A stretch of DNA of 64,000 bases, from contig SGPL01000101.1 of assembly GCA_004802705.1 (NCBI GenBank), forward strand, positions 1 through 64,000, in the 5' to 3' direction. This stretch comes from Bondarzewia mesenterica (Eukaryota; Basidiomycota; Agaricomycetes; Russulales; Bondarzewiaceae). Below are positions 48,053-60,679 of this stretch, in pieces. The translations under genes were made by a program, and so were the position numbers. The notes under the pieces are model-generated. The model had not been told where the DNA came from, did no database searches, and saw only the letters and a list, made by a program, of their open reading frames with translations. Numbering within the stretch: position 1 is the stretch's first letter; every line of letters starts with the position of its first letter.

Positions 48053-48411
48053 TTTCGACTAGCCTCCCAGTCGAAGCGACACGTACGCTGCCTGTCCCGT
48101 GGAGACGCGTTTCGTGTGTCCGGCAGGTGCAAACGTGGCAAGGGTGACAAGATGCAATGGAATGCGTGTGGTACCTATGGCTGTGATGCGATAATGTTAT
48201 CCTTGCTGAAGAGACTGGTAAAAGGCAAACATACCGACTGTTTGTGGAGAAAGAGTTCAAGCAGAAGTAAGAGTGTAGATGTGGCTGACATAAGCCAGTA
48301 TATATGAGCGTGAAGCTCCGTGAAGCAAGTCTTGCCCAGGTTTCATTTCCGACATCTCTTTATCCACTGTATCGCTAACCTCTCACGCGGCTCACTCTCC
48401 AATCCGACATA
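48053..48411. promoter_or_regulatory. Divergent promoter of EMC1 and the E2 gene
   Basis: About 360 bp between divergently transcribed starts. No further feature recognised. Confidence 0.4.
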
Positions 48412-49392
48412 ATGTCACATCCAGGCACCCCGTCAACGCCTTCGACGCCTTCCAACACTCTATTGCTTCGCCGACAACTCACTGAGCTCACGAAGCACCC
48501 CGTTGAAGGTTTCTCTGCTGGTGCGTCTTCCGCGTCATATATTCCAAACTTTCTTGTGTTTCTCATATATTGACGGCTCACTTTTGAAGGTCTCGTTGAT
48601 GATAGTAATCTTTTGGAATGGGAGATCTTGGTTATAGGGTATGTTCCCTGCGTGCTTTCATTCGATCTTTGTTTTGCTGATCTTGGTATATGTATCGGCA
48701 TCGATGGATGTCGTGGCAATAATAGACCTCCTGACACGATGTAGTATGTCGTGAATTCGATCTTGGTATTGGGATGGTGCTCATGAGCGTATAGCGAAGG
48801 GGGATTTTTCAAGGCGAGATTGACATTCCCACCAGAATTTCCCCTCCTTCCGCCTAAGATGCGGTTCACAACTCCAATGTGGCACCCCAATAGTTGCGTT
48901 CACATCTTCACACTTTATTTTTCCGTGCTCAATCGACATTCTCACAGTCTACCCTGATGGCACTGTCTGCATATCCATTCTCGTAGGTTTTACACATCTC
49001 CCGCTGATGATTATGATTAACCGGTATACTGCAACGTAGCATGCCCCGGGTGACGATCAATACGGTTACGAGGATGCAGGCGAGCGCTGGATGCCAGTGC
49101 ACTCGATCGAATCAATCGTGAGCTGCACTCCACCCCCAAGATTTTTCGAGTGTATTCACCCCGTCTGCCTTACTTTTCAGCTTTTGAGCGTGATCTCATT
49201 ACTATCATCTGACCACCCGAATCTCGACAGCCCAGCAAACGTAGATGCCGCTAAAGAGGTTAGGACAGACTTTGCAGGTGCGTCTCCCCCATCCCCTCCC
49301 TCCCTAATTTGTACCCTTATTTATTTTACAAAGGCTACAAGAAGAAAGTCCGTCGTCTTGTCAGAAGGAGCGCTGAGGAGGCTTTCGAGTAA
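48412..49392 (+). CDS. Ubiquitin-conjugating enzyme E2, UBC7/UBE2G type
   Basis: Carries activated ubiquitin for ER-associated degradation and related pathways. Eight exons: 48412-48520, 48590-48638, 48726-48743, 48795-48892, 48948-48982, 49040-49117, 49181-49277 and 49334-49392, giving 180 residues. Catalytic Cys99 in DGTVCISIL; upstream [20 protein letters not shown]; the acidic insert after the active site ([17 protein letters not shown]) is the signature of the UBC7/CDC34/UBE2G class; then [20 protein letters not shown]. Exon 3 is only 18 nt. It has a short Ser/Thr/Pro N-terminal tail ([15 protein letters not shown]) before the core. It is missed by simple ORF finding because every exon is short. 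Confidence 0.93.
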
Positions 49393-50064
49393 TCAATCTT
49401 TCCTCATCCTCGTACTCTTCGTCGCCCGCCTTGATTGTGATCATCGTGCATCATAACATCATATATCAGTTCTGTATCATCCATTAACGCCCATCTTTTT
49501 GTCGCTTTTACTTGTTGTTCTTCATAGGCTCAGTCAATATACTGTTCTTGCAAGAGCTTCTGGCCGGAATGATTTTTGTGCTCATAGCTATGTGATTTGA
49601 CTCGCTTTTGGATTGCGAACAATCACTACTACTTCAAGTATATATCCGATCCATGAAATCAAATTACTGGCAGGCGACGACCTAATTAATGACTTTCCAA
49701 GTCTTTGAGATGATTTGGGCGGAAAGTCTTTCAGTCGTCGACGTTGATCCTCGTACTGTTCGCCGCACCACTGGCGCCGGCACAAGACGAATGGATATAT
49801 GATATTGTGCAGTTGAGCTTCCAGTATGAGGTGACTGTAGTTAACGATACAAAAGCCAATACATATATGATACATACATAATTGTTTCGTACAGACAATT
49901 GTGTGTGGATTAAACTGTAGATTTGCCAATGAGGAGGAATGTTGCGCTAGCTAGTAGGAGGTCGGGGTTAGCAAGCGGAGTAAATTAAACGGGTCGCGCG
50001 CCGTGCACATATCTTTAAACTGCCTGCCTCCGCCTTTCGGGCTAAATCATAAGTAGGAAAGTTA
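49393..50064. other. Intergenic, convergent 3' ends
   Basis: No gene recognised. Confidence 0.4.
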
Positions 50065-50771
50065 TCAAACATCTGCCAGCCTCCCATGATCATTCCGCAC
50101 GCCATCTCTTCTTCCGCTATTGCCCCCAGTAAGGCTGGCAATCCGCTCCCTCTCTCGGACATCCACCACATCGACTTCCATATATCTCGGTGGCCGCCCA
50201 ACTCTCACATCCTCATAAGTAGGCAGTTCATCCTTTTCCCCGTTGATATCCTTCACATCAATTACCGCACGCCGTCCACCAGCATCGAGATCTGGCCGGC
50301 ACGTTCGTGTTCGAGGGTGCGCTTCAACGGGTAGAGATGGCATTTCAGGAGGCATGAACCGGGTGGCTGTTGGTGAAGTCGTGGGAAGAGGTGTGTTTTT
50401 CGAACGTAAGGGGACGGCGTGAAAGAAGGAGCGGAAGGGGATGGCGTGATGTCGGATGTAAGCATAACTGTTAAATGTAGATTGGATGAGCACCTTGGAT
50501 CCAGAAGCATGGAATACAAAGAACGTACCGCCATCCTACCAAAGCGCAAACGAGAACGAGAGCCGCTATGATGAATACATAGTCCAAGACGGTCTGCATC
50601 CAGGCGATCATTTCAAAGTTCATGTCTACTTGACCGTCGACGGTAAAAAAATTCCAGTAAACTTACCTTAGGTGTACTTGACTGGTCACTGGCCGGTGAC
50701 GAAGACGAGGTTGGATCGGGTGCCATTGCCGACGTTGGCGATGGACCAGGCATCATGTTCGTCTGGTCCAT
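50065..50771 (-). CDS. Single-pass membrane protein with PPxY and LPxY motifs
   Basis: Three exons, 50771-50667, 50593-50529 and 50467-50065, giving 190 residues. A Ser/Pro-rich N-terminus of about 35 residues is followed by one hydrophobic helix (TVLDYVFIIAALVLVCALVG, about 36-55), then a mostly basic-to-acidic tail. The tail carries ELPTYEDV and GRPPRYMEV, that is LPxY and PPxY motifs, known docking sites for WW domains of Rsp5/NEDD4-type ubiquitin ligases. I do not recognise a family name. Type I or II orientation cannot be decided; no signal peptide is obvious, so the helix is likely the signal-anchor. A role as a ligase adaptor or cargo is inference from motifs only. Confidence 0.75.
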
Positions 50772-51120
50772 CTTGAGAACCAGCAAACAGCCCTAGTCGA
50801 GCAAGGATTTGAAAAACAACCTCAATATATCCTCCAGAGCTGCGCGTAGTCAGCATGACCGCAGGTCATTTAGCTATTGCGGATGCACAACGGTGAGAGC
50901 GAAAATTGGAATTAACGGTAGGAGTTTTCAGCTGATTTTAGCCGCGAGATAAGATCATCATCGGACTTCGGAATCTGGTGATGGTCTAATTTGGCTTAGC
51001 TCTGGGACAAATGTCAGAAAATTGGAACAAATTTTGTTTTGGCTACTCATTCATGTCTCACGTGAGGATTCGTGATCTCCTTGCATTCAGCGAATCAGTC
51101 TTGTCAGTTTCACAAACTCA
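50772..51120. other. Intergenic
   Basis: Divergent promoter region between the PPxY protein and mitochondrial S19. Nothing else seen. Confidence 0.4.
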
Positions 51121-51574
51121 ATGTACCCCTCACTTGTCGTACGCTCTGGGAGGTCTGCGTGGAAAGGTGACTTTTTTTTTGATTGTGTAGCTCAAGGCGA
51201 TCTCATGCTGCTCAGGACCCTACTTTGTCACATTTCCCAACATCCGTGAAGCATTGACGAACAATGTCTCTATAAAGACGCAGGCGCGGTCATGTACCAT
51301 TCTACCGAACTTTGTCGGGTAAGTGGATCAACATCTTTTTGTGTATGCCATTCTTCACTTATCCATCCTTGGTGGATGTAGCCTTCGATTCATGGTACAT
51401 AACGGCAAGGACTATACCCCAGTAACTGTCACGCAGGACATGGTGGGCCATAAACTTGGCGAGTTCTCTCATACGAAGAAACGTTTCGTATACAAGTGAG
51501 TTTTTTCCCAAAAAAATATGACAGTTCAGAATCTGATGCACATTTCGAACTTCAGAATGACGAAGAACAAGTAA
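51121..51574 (+). CDS. Mitochondrial ribosomal protein S19 (RSM19-like)
   Basis: Small-subunit protein of the mitochondrial ribosome, bacterial uS19 family. Four exons, 51121-51166, 51216-51318, 51382-51495 and 51556-51574, giving 93 residues. Motifs: [36 protein letters not shown] and the hallmark [14 protein letters not shown]. The gene is invisible to simple ORF listing because each exon is short; a minus-strand frame over 51359-51541 is its shadow. The N-terminus ([12 protein letters not shown]) is basic and could serve as the mitochondrial import signal. Confidence 0.92.
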
Positions 51575-52563
51575 TTGTTCGTCTTAGCCTTGTTCGTATC
51601 ATCACCCTACCCTTCTCTGTCCCACGCATATCTCTATCTCTGCTCTAATTGCATCCGGCTACACTGCTGTATTCCCGAAGCCTGCTACGATCTTACGTGT
51701 AGATACTGAAATGGCTGCCTGCAGTGAGTGGTCCATATTCGACCGATCCTTCATTTCCCCGGCACACAGACCTTTATATCTCGGACACATAGACAACAAT
51801 AAAAGCGCTAAGGCCAGTGGTGTAGGTGCGTATCTATGATCAAAATTGGAGTTTTCGGTATGTTGCGATTCATGGTGTACCGGGAAAACCTTGGCTACAG
51901 TCATACTGCATGCACTCTCGTGTGGTGATATTCACGCTGGGTCAGTGCATATGCTTCAATGGTTGTATTCAGCGCCTGGAGCTTCAGTCCGGTCTTCGCC
52001 CGCGAATGAGAAAGAAAGAGACGTCAATCATCCAGCTGAATCTTCTTCGTAATCGATTATCAATTTCGAGAATTCCTAGAAGCTGTTGTCCAGCTGCCCC
52101 TTGAACGGGTGACACGCCTTGAGCGTCTGATAACCTTACGGGGCCGAGCGTGAGCTGGTGCTTGGTGTATATACATACAGCGCTTTCCTAGAATTTCGTA
52201 TGGATTTCTTGTTCGACGTTTCACCGTGAAGGTTCTGGTTTTGTTGAGAAATGCAATGCGATATTTATCAGCTGGAACGGTTAGATCCGATTTGTGAGTC
52301 TAGCAAACAAAGGCAGGAGCCGACCCTTCCAACGCCACCTTGAGCTCAGTGTCAGTCGTTCGGGCATCCGTCTATCTCTCTCGTCCTCCACGACGTCCTC
52401 CACGACCGCTGCAGCCTAATCGATTCTTTTTTTTTTCTAGAGCACCATCATAATCAGCCCCCCTTCGCCAACAATCGCTTCCATCGCGTCGGTCCTTTCC
52501 TGGCAACAGTAGCGACGAGCACGCTTCTCCCAATCAACGAGCCCCAGCCTACTTCTCCCATCC
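51575..52563. promoter_or_regulatory. Upstream region of the PAK kinase
   Basis: Nearly 1 kb without a convincing gene. A pyrimidine run ending in TAG at 52429-52440 followed by a translation-free stretch suggests a 5' UTR intron acceptor or core promoter of the kinase gene. Confidence 0.35.
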
Positions 52564-54434
52564 ATGGCGTTCAACCAGGTCACCGCCACCTCTTTGACCC
52601 CCTCCAGACCAGCGCCACAGGCTCCCTTGCGCCAGGGTTCGATTAGCAGTGCCTACTCTTCGACCAGTAGCTATACCCTCACCCCTTCTGTCATGTCCGG
52701 CTCGACCTATACCACCACTTACTCTGGCATGGGTGGTTCATCCGGCATCGGCGGGTTTCCCAAGCGCAATTCGGAAACTTCAAGTAACTCGTCCATTATT
52801 CGCAGTGGACCTGTCGGCTTCAAGGAGGATACGTTCGCCAGCTGGATCTGGAGAGAGAAGTTCCTGGTCTTGAAGGAGCAGAGTCTGTCCATTCATAAGA
52901 ACGAGGTGAGTTTGCAGTCTGTGTATAGACTCTCTTTCTCGAAGAGGGATGTCAGTCACCCTCAACCTGCCCACCCACCGATATCGGACACACGGGTGTA
53001 CGTGCACAAACTCTCATGTTCAACGGACAAGTACAGAAGCAAAGTGTACCATTGTTCTGAGTTCGCTCTGCAGTACGCTCTTTGGACACTTGAGACATTA
53101 GAGTTCAGGTCTGCTGAATCAACTTCCGTGCCTCGATTCTGCCGCATCCCGGCAGATGAAATTAAGGAGCCTGCCTCATGCGTTTGCTGCAGAACGTTTG
53201 AGGCATGGTGGATCTTGAACTGGTTTCAGCAGGCTTGAATTCGATTGATGAAGACATATCCGGAGTAATGTTCGTCTCTACCTCCAAATTCAGCCTTCAT
53301 CAACTGTGGAGACGATTCTATTCTGCCTCATTATCATTTCTCACTCAAATCAATCCTGATAATTCGAATCCCACAGTCGTCATTGCCTCAAAATATAATC
53401 CAATTGCGCGATCTCTCCAATATAGAACGGACAGATTTGAAGCCGTACTGCTTATTATTAGAGACGAAGGACAAACGGTATTACTTGGCTTTGAAGGGAG
53501 ACGAGGAGCTGTACGGATGGCAGGACGATATCTATTCGCGCAGTCCGCTGAGTGGTGTAAGCAACCCAACGAACTTTGTACACAAGGTGCACGTCGGGTT
53601 CGATCCTGTCTCGGGCGCATTTACGGTGAGTCTGTTCTTGCTACGTGCAGGGAGGAGGACAGCTTCTGAACAAATGAGCAGGGCATGCCGGAACAATGGA
53701 GCAAGTTGCTCACGAAATCTGCCATCACTCGGGAAGACTATCAGCGGGATCCACAAGCAGTGCTGGACGTGCTTGAATTCTACACTGATCACCAGAAGCG
53801 GGAAATGGAAGAGATGGGGTTGTCTCCCGCGACGCGGATAGGTGGAACTGGCACAGGCACTCGTACGTCCATCTTGATTCATTTTCTCCTTAGCAATCTG
53901 CCCCGTTCTCACCAGCGTACCAGCTCGCTTTAATGCCGGTACAGGGCTAGGGGGCGCAGGATTAGGCAAGGTTTCTTCTCTCCTATAATCCTGTCCAGTC
54001 ATTAAATATCATGACTCTCCTCGGGCAGGCGTCAATGGTTCTGATTCTAACACGACCACGACTTTGTCGTCGACAGCGCTCGCCGCTCAGCGCGCTGCTG
54101 AGCTTGTAAATGGTTCGTACACACAGCACGTGAATATTGCCTCCATGTTTGTAAATTAATAACACTCTCGTCCTGGATCGCAGGCAGCACACTCGGATCG
54201 CTTACTCCTTCGCGTCCTGCGCCCCCACGACCGCTCCTGACCGCGAATCGTCCCGCGCCGCCTGCGCCGCCTTCGGGCATCAAGCCGCCATTGCCCGACC
54301 ATACACCATCGTCAGCGGACTTGCGCGCTCGAGCGAAGTTGCAGGGTGCAGACGGAACAGCAGTCAAACCACCCGGCCTTGGAAGTGAGCCAGCGCCGCC
54401 GCGTAAGGAGTCGTTGCCGACTAGTCGTGAGCCG

Positions 54435-54466
<32 letters not shown>

Positions 54467-55925
54467 TGAACGTGAGCGTGAGCCTCGCGAGCCGCGTCCT
54501 GCAAATGCTCCAGCCAAGTCCGCACCTGCCAATTCAGACGGTGCGACGAGGCCCGCCCCTGGTTCCGCGGGCGCCACGGTCGGACCACCCCTTGTCAAAC
54601 CGTTGCAGCCAAAAAAAGGCTGCTGTGCAGGCTCCGCCTCCCGTCACAATCACTCCCGCACAGGAGGACAAGAACGGTGTCGCCGCTGCAGCTGCCGCGC
54701 TAGAGAAACCTAAGGCGAAGGAGCCGGAGAAGCGTATCAGTACGATGACTGAGGTACAGATTATGGAGAAGTTGCGGAGCGTGGTCAGCCCCGATGACCC
54801 GAAGTTAATCTACAGTAAGATTAAGAAGATTGGACAGGGGTGAGTCTTCTTTTGTGCTCCGTTCTTGGCATGTGAGGGCTAATTCTTTTGCACGGTCAGT
54901 GCGTCGGGACACGTGTATGTCGCGAAGACTCTTGCTACGGGAAAGAAGGTCGCCATCAAAGAAATGGACCTTTCGAACCAGCCGCGCAAGGAGCTAATTG
55001 TGAACGAGATTTTGGTGATGAAGGAGTCGCAGCATCCGAATATCGTCAATTTCCTGAACTCGTATCTGGTCAAGAACAACGAGCTATGGGTCGTGATGGA
55101 ATTCATGGAGGGCGGTGCGTTGACGGATGTTATCGAGAACAACACTTTGGAGGAGGACCAGATTGCCTCCATTTCAAATGAGGTGCGTAGCGATTCTTTT
55201 ATATGTGAGCTCCGGCGTTGTCGTCTTGGATACTGAATTGCGTCTGGGTTGGACTCGCCGCAGACCTGCAAAGGACTGGGTCATCTGCATAGCCAACACA
55301 TCATTCACCGTGACATCAAATCAGACAACGTCCTTCTCGATGCGCAGGGTCGTGTCAAAATCAGTACGTGACTTCCTTCCACAACCTTTTTTCCTGCGTC
55401 GCATGCATCTTTCGACTTCGCCGATACTGACAGCTTGGCGTCATTGTTCATAGCCGATTTTGGGTTCTGCGCCAAGCTGACGGATCAGAAATCAAAACGC
55501 GCGACAATGGTGGGCACGCCGTACTGGATGGCGCCAGAGGTGGTCAAACAGAAGGAGTACGGCGCTAAGGTCGACATTTGGTCATTGGGCATCATGGCCA
55601 TTGAGATGATCGAGCAGGAGCCGCCATACCTGGATGAGGAACCCCTCAAGGCGCTCTACCTCATCGCGACGAATGGCACGCCAACTTTGAAGAAACCTGA
55701 CGCGTTGTCGCGGGAGCTTAAGTCGTTTCTCAGTGTCTGTCTTTGTGTTGACGTCAAGAGTCGGGCGACGGCGGAGGAATTGCTTGAAGTACGTCTATGG
55801 CCTTTTCTTGCGTCTGATGGTGGAGTTGATGGTGTCGGTTGTAGCACGACTTCTTGAAGAAATCTTGTCAGCTCTCGGGCTTGGCACCTCTTCTACGATT
55901 CAGGACGACTAAGCAATCATCATGA
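52564..55925 (+). CDS. PAK-family Ser/Thr kinase, Cla4 type (PH-CRIB-kinase)
   Basis: Effector of Cdc42/Rac in polarity, septin and mating or hyphal growth signalling. Exons: 52564-52905, 53377-53625, 53682-53862, 53924-53965, 54029-54112, 54184-54839, 54900-55182, 55264-55363, 55454-55788 and 55845-55925. Order: Ser-rich N-terminus, PH domain (about 85-170), CRIB ([16 protein letters not shown]), Pro-rich and RDRDRD linker, kinase with [33 protein letters not shown] and GTPYWMAPE. The intron after 53965 is GC-AG. The A7 run at 54611-54617 shifts the frame: with six bases [14 protein letters not shown] continues into the kinase. Corrected length is 783 residues. The first intron is unusually long (about 470 nt). 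Confidence 0.9.
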
Positions 55926-56801
55926 ACGTTATCTATTCTTTCCTTCCATTCTAACCTATGATTCCCCCCACCACCTCCCCCATTCCCCACAACCTGTCTA
56001 CTCTCCTGGATTTGTCTCTTTCACTTCTTTGCTGTTCGTTTCGTTCTTTTCCTATATATTGCGTTCGTCGCATCATATCTCTCTTCCCTTTCCCTCTTCT
56101 CTTCTCTTCTCTCTCCGTTTCTAGTCTTCACTTTGTTTACGATCTATGTATGACCTGCCACATCGACGACGTTGCCTCGCACCCGCTTATTTTCTCGCCG
56201 CGTCGTCAACGTACTGGCATCTGCTCGCCCGCTTGCTGGATGGGACTGGACTTGGATTCTACGCACCCGCCGGCTTTGGGGACTTATGCATTAGGGATAC
56301 CGGTTTGAGGGATTTTGTTGTCATTGCGCCTTCTTGCTCGGGGGCGTTTATACTGCCTCGTCTGTTGCTTGCAGCTGCTCAGCGTTGTCGCTAGAGCGGT
56401 TGTACGTGTACATGTAATACGGATATCCGTACCTCATGCGACAACGTATGTGGTCTGCGCGCGTGGGGCACGGTGAATGTAAGGCTTGAAGGAAGTTACT
56501 TAGGGTTGCGTATGTGCTTCTTATACAGGTGGTCACCAATGCGAAGGTTCCTACTTGTAGAGCTGTGTAGAGATTTAAAAAAAGTGAGAATGTTGTATAT
56601 ATATTCACCTCCCTAGTCGCTGTTCTGCGATGGAGATAGGATTATGTTTTACGGAAATTTACAGCGAGCTCGAAGCAGTGGTAAATTACTTCGGGGTCCC
56701 TGACACAATGCTCGGCAAATGCCGAAGGCGAAATTCGGCTCTGCACAGGACTCGATTTCTTGGATTCTTGTGGACGACCCTCCTCGAAACGTAACTTCGT
56801 C
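55926..56801. other. Intergenic, pyrimidine-rich
   Basis: Long CT-rich run (about 56000-56130) typical of fungal promoter or 3' regions. No gene supported. Confidence 0.4.
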
Positions 56802-59558
56802 ATGACCAAAAAATCAGCAAAGTCGACCCGTAAATTTGCTGCGAGCGGGCAGCTCAAAAAACAGATACAAGCCAGGCGCAAGCACCAACAAATTAAGAGG
56901 AAAATTCAGCACAAAAAGGGCAGCAAAGGAAAGGAGCATCTGAACGATGATCAAGCTGAGGGTGAAGAGGATGAGGGACAGGCTACAAAGTGAGTGTTTA
57001 AAGGCTTTCATCAAGAGCGTACTAAGACTTGGGTGTCAGGCTCAAGGGAATGTCCGTCGATGATTTCCTGGGTGCAAGTTTCATGGACGAAGATGATGTA
57101 GGTGTGAATCAATTCACACCATTCCGTTAAATTCAATTCTGTTCTATAGGATGGAAGCCTCGCCAACGCCTCAGACGTTGACGATGAGGATGAAGAAGAG
57201 GGTGAGGACAATGATGACCAGTCTTTTGCATCCATAGACGACCTCGAAGGCATGTCCTTAGCCTGCCCCTTAAATTTTACGGAGCTGATTAGCGTGCATC
57301 AAGATGAGGGAGCCGCCCACATGCAGGAGCTATCAAAATTAGCTGAGAAGGACCCTGACTTCTACAATTATCTGCAAGAGAATGACCGTGAACTGCTTGA
57401 ATTTAATGCCAACGCCGTTGATGGGAATTCAGACGAGGACGAAGAGGACGAAAATGTGATGCAGGAGGATAGATCACCTGTGCTCACAAAACGCGTCTTG
57501 CAAAAGTGGCAAAAGGCACTCCTAGAAGTACGTTCGTCGTGTACGCCCTGCATTCCCCTCTCTTTCCGCCGACCGTTTGTCCATTTCTAACTTCGACGCC
57601 TTGCCTTGGTTGCTGGTTTACAGACTCAATCACTGCGAGCTCTTCGTAAACTCTTCATCGCTTTTCGATCTGCCGCACACATGAACGAGGAAGACCAAGT
57701 TCTAGCTTGGACAATAGACAGTTCCTCTGGTTTGTCTGAGCAACCTCGATCAATTTTGAAGTTTCGCAAAAACTGATACCTACTCAGTGTATAACAAGCT
57801 CGTCACAACAGCGTTGAGATACACACCCATAATTCTTGAGCACCATGCCCCTTACAAAATCCTGGCTAACGGTAAAATGTCCGCAACAGCTGTTATTGCT
57901 CAAATGCTTTTTTATGACCTTTACCATTTAGCAAGGCGCCGGCACAGACGCAAAAACTCAAAACACTCCAGAAGATGATTCTCTCCTACTTTCATAACGT
58001 CACCCACATCACTTCACAGCTCACAGAGCCTGAGCTGATCAAGTTGGCCATTTCTGAGAGTGCAAAATTGCTACCGTATGTGGTCAGCAGTCGGAAGGCC
58101 GTTAAGCAATACTTGAAGGTGATCTGCTCGACTCTTACTTCGTGAAGTTCATGTCGCTTATTCGACCCGATAAACAGACCTGCTTAGACTTGTGGTCAAC
58201 TGCAGATGATAGCCTTCGGATAGCTGCCTTCCTGGCTATACGAAAACTGGCATCTGCGACGGATGAATCAATACTGGACATGGTACTCAAGGTAATCTTT
58301 TACGACATTCACCGTCCGTGCATTGTAACTGAACGGCACCTCTAAGGGTGTATATCTTTCCCTGATGCGCTCAGCAAAGTCTACGAATACATATACTCTG
58401 CCGTCGATTAACTTAATGAAGAACTCCGCTTCAGAGATCTTCTGCCTAGATCACACGGCTGCGTATCAGCATGCATTTGGGTACATCCGCCAGCTGGCTA
58501 TCAATCTGCGAAATGGCATGAAGATGAAGACTAAGGTTTGTTCTTTCCATTCTACCCATTGGGTTTGTTTCTTACAACGCACAGGAGTCTTTCCAGCAGG
58601 TCTACAATTGGCAGTATGTCCACAGTATCGATTTCTGGGCGCATGTCCTTGCAAGAGCTTGCGATGTGCAAGCAACGGCTCAAAAAGGCGGAAAAGAGAG
58701 TGCACTCAAACCACTGATCTACCCCCTCGTCCAAGTTGCCACTGGAGCCATCAAGTATGTTTTCAATGCCCCTGCATGTCCCCATGTTATTGATGCAATA
58801 TCCACCAATCAGACTCATTCCTAACTCACGTTCTTACCCCTTCCATTTACACATTATCCGTTCCCTCATCCATTTGTCACAACATTCACACACTTACATC
58901 CCGCTTGCTCCTCATCTCCTTCCTATCCTTACTTCCACACTCACTGCCTCCAAACCAAAGTCTTCCACCCTCCGTCCTCTCGATTTCGAAACTAACATCC
59001 GCGCACCGCAACAATACATTCACACCCGTGTCTACAATGAGGGAATCGCGGACGAAGGTGCCTTCCTTCTTGCTGAATGGCTGACCACGCCTGCCGTTCA
59101 GGGAAGCATAGCCTTTCCGGAACTCGTCGTTCCCTTGACGGTCGTTCTGCGCAAGGCCCTCAAGACCTCCCGCATAGACCAAAAATCACGCGGTGGGAAG
59201 GAAGCGGGCATAGTAAAGGGCCTCGTGGAGCGAATCGAAGAAAGCGCGAAGTGGGTGGAGCAGAAGCGCGACGGTGTGTCGTTTGCCCCGGCGAAGATGG
59301 CTGAGGTGGACACGTGGGAGGCAGGAGTGAAAGTGGAGGAGACACCATTGGGGAAGTACATCAAGGTGCAGAGGAAGACGAGGGAGAAGCGAAGGAAGCT
59401 TGTCGAGAAGGTGCGTGAGACCGATTTCAGGCCCTACTCTCGTTCTCGTCACCCCTCGGGATCTGTTGCGTTCTTCTCGATTTGAACTGACGTGTGGTTT
59501 TCCGGCCTCATCCTGTTTATAGGCAAGGGAAGGTGAGGATGAGATCCTGGAAAATTAG
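56802..59558 (+). CDS. Nucleolar complex protein NOC2
   Basis: Component of the Noc1-Noc2 and Noc2-Noc3 complexes that drive maturation and nuclear export of large ribosomal subunit precursors. Twelve exons: 56802-56989, 57040-57097, 57150-57249, 57304-57527, 57624-57729, 57788-57878, 57932-58118, 58178-58291, 58347-58535, 58585-58754, 58813-59410 and 59523-59558, giving 686 residues. Lys-rich nucleolar N-terminus (SAKSTRKFAASGQLKKQIQA), acidic segment, then EKDPDFYNYLQENDRELL, ILEHHAPYKILANGK, TLQKMILSYFHNVTHI, LPSINLMKNSASEIFCLD and AYQHAFGYIRQLAINLRN. The intron after 57249 must be GC-AG (GCATGT). Exon 6 ends at a GTCCGC donor because that yields NGKIKAPAQTQK. Confidence 0.93.
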
Positions 59559-60679
59559 GACATTCGTACAGAGTCTAGCCTGGCTCGGGATGGCTGGGAC
59601 CATTGCAGAGGTTATCACCGTCTCGCCTATTCGCGGTAGGACTTGCTCTTTTTATGGATCATCGTATGATCCTCCCGTTTAGCTTCTGGAAGAATACCTC
59701 GACCAATATTAGGACTCTGCACCTCCCGTGCATTGTGATAAGTGTGTGCAGTCTGGTGTCCATGTGCTCACAAGCACCGGTGCAGAGCGTATGGCTTTGC
59801 CAGCCGATGGATACGATGTCCTTGGGCCCGGGATTCTCGCTTCTGTAACACCCCACTGGCAAAGAGCATTGCCGATCCGTTCTTCTGAATTCAGTCTATT
59901 CGGCATCATCATACTGGATTGGATGTTGTAAGAGCTCGACATGCACTTCGCAGCTCTCGATGCAGCCATGTGAACCACTCTGAAAGCCGCGGTATCGAGG
60001 CTGGCGGTGCACCTCGAGTCAACTCCTTTGAGCATGGGCATTGTGCGGCCGATCAAGGGCACTTGAATCGGGCAGGACACTACGGCTGTGAGTACAAGTA
60101 AAACACCTCGACCTTTGCCGTAACGTCTCCAAAGTCACTTCCATTGAAGCTGGCCCATACGGTCATTTGAGGCAGTTGGGGAAGGGTCCGCTATTCAATC
60201 GTGTATGTCGATGTGAAATTGGTGCTAGCACAAGTCTATGGAAATACCTGAGGTACTTATATTTGGATAACAAGGAGTAGGTTTATTCTCAGGGGTTCCC
60301 AACGCAGAGCAGGATATAGAAAATCCGCCGCCTAATCAACAGTTTAAAGTTAAGCAAGGTGAGAGATCAGAACTTGAGGAGAATTCCTTCATACCTGTCC
60401 TGAGATCTTGGCTGTCACTCGCCTCGTCTACCTGCCGCACTAGGCCAAGCCCCTATCAGATATACACGGTCATGCGAAAATGATTTAGCTTACGCTAGAT
60501 GACGAAAATTCAAGACAGAGCACCACATCGTTCCATGTACATCTTCCGATAATTCTGGCGGCCTGAGAGAAAATTCCTCTCTGTGAATTTTCCACGAAAA
60601 CGCAATCAGATTGCCCGCATCGAGTAGGACCGAACCATTGCGACCGTAAGCAAGAGGTGAAATGCACGGTCCAAGCTTT
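59559..60679. other. Intergenic
   Basis: Over 1 kb between convergent genes. Short frames only, no motif. Confidence 0.4.

Noticed and set aside
54438..54500. GAGACC/GACCGA tandem in the PAK kinase as a separate repeat element
   Set aside because: It encodes the RDRDRD linker within an exon and is ordinary low-complexity coding sequence.
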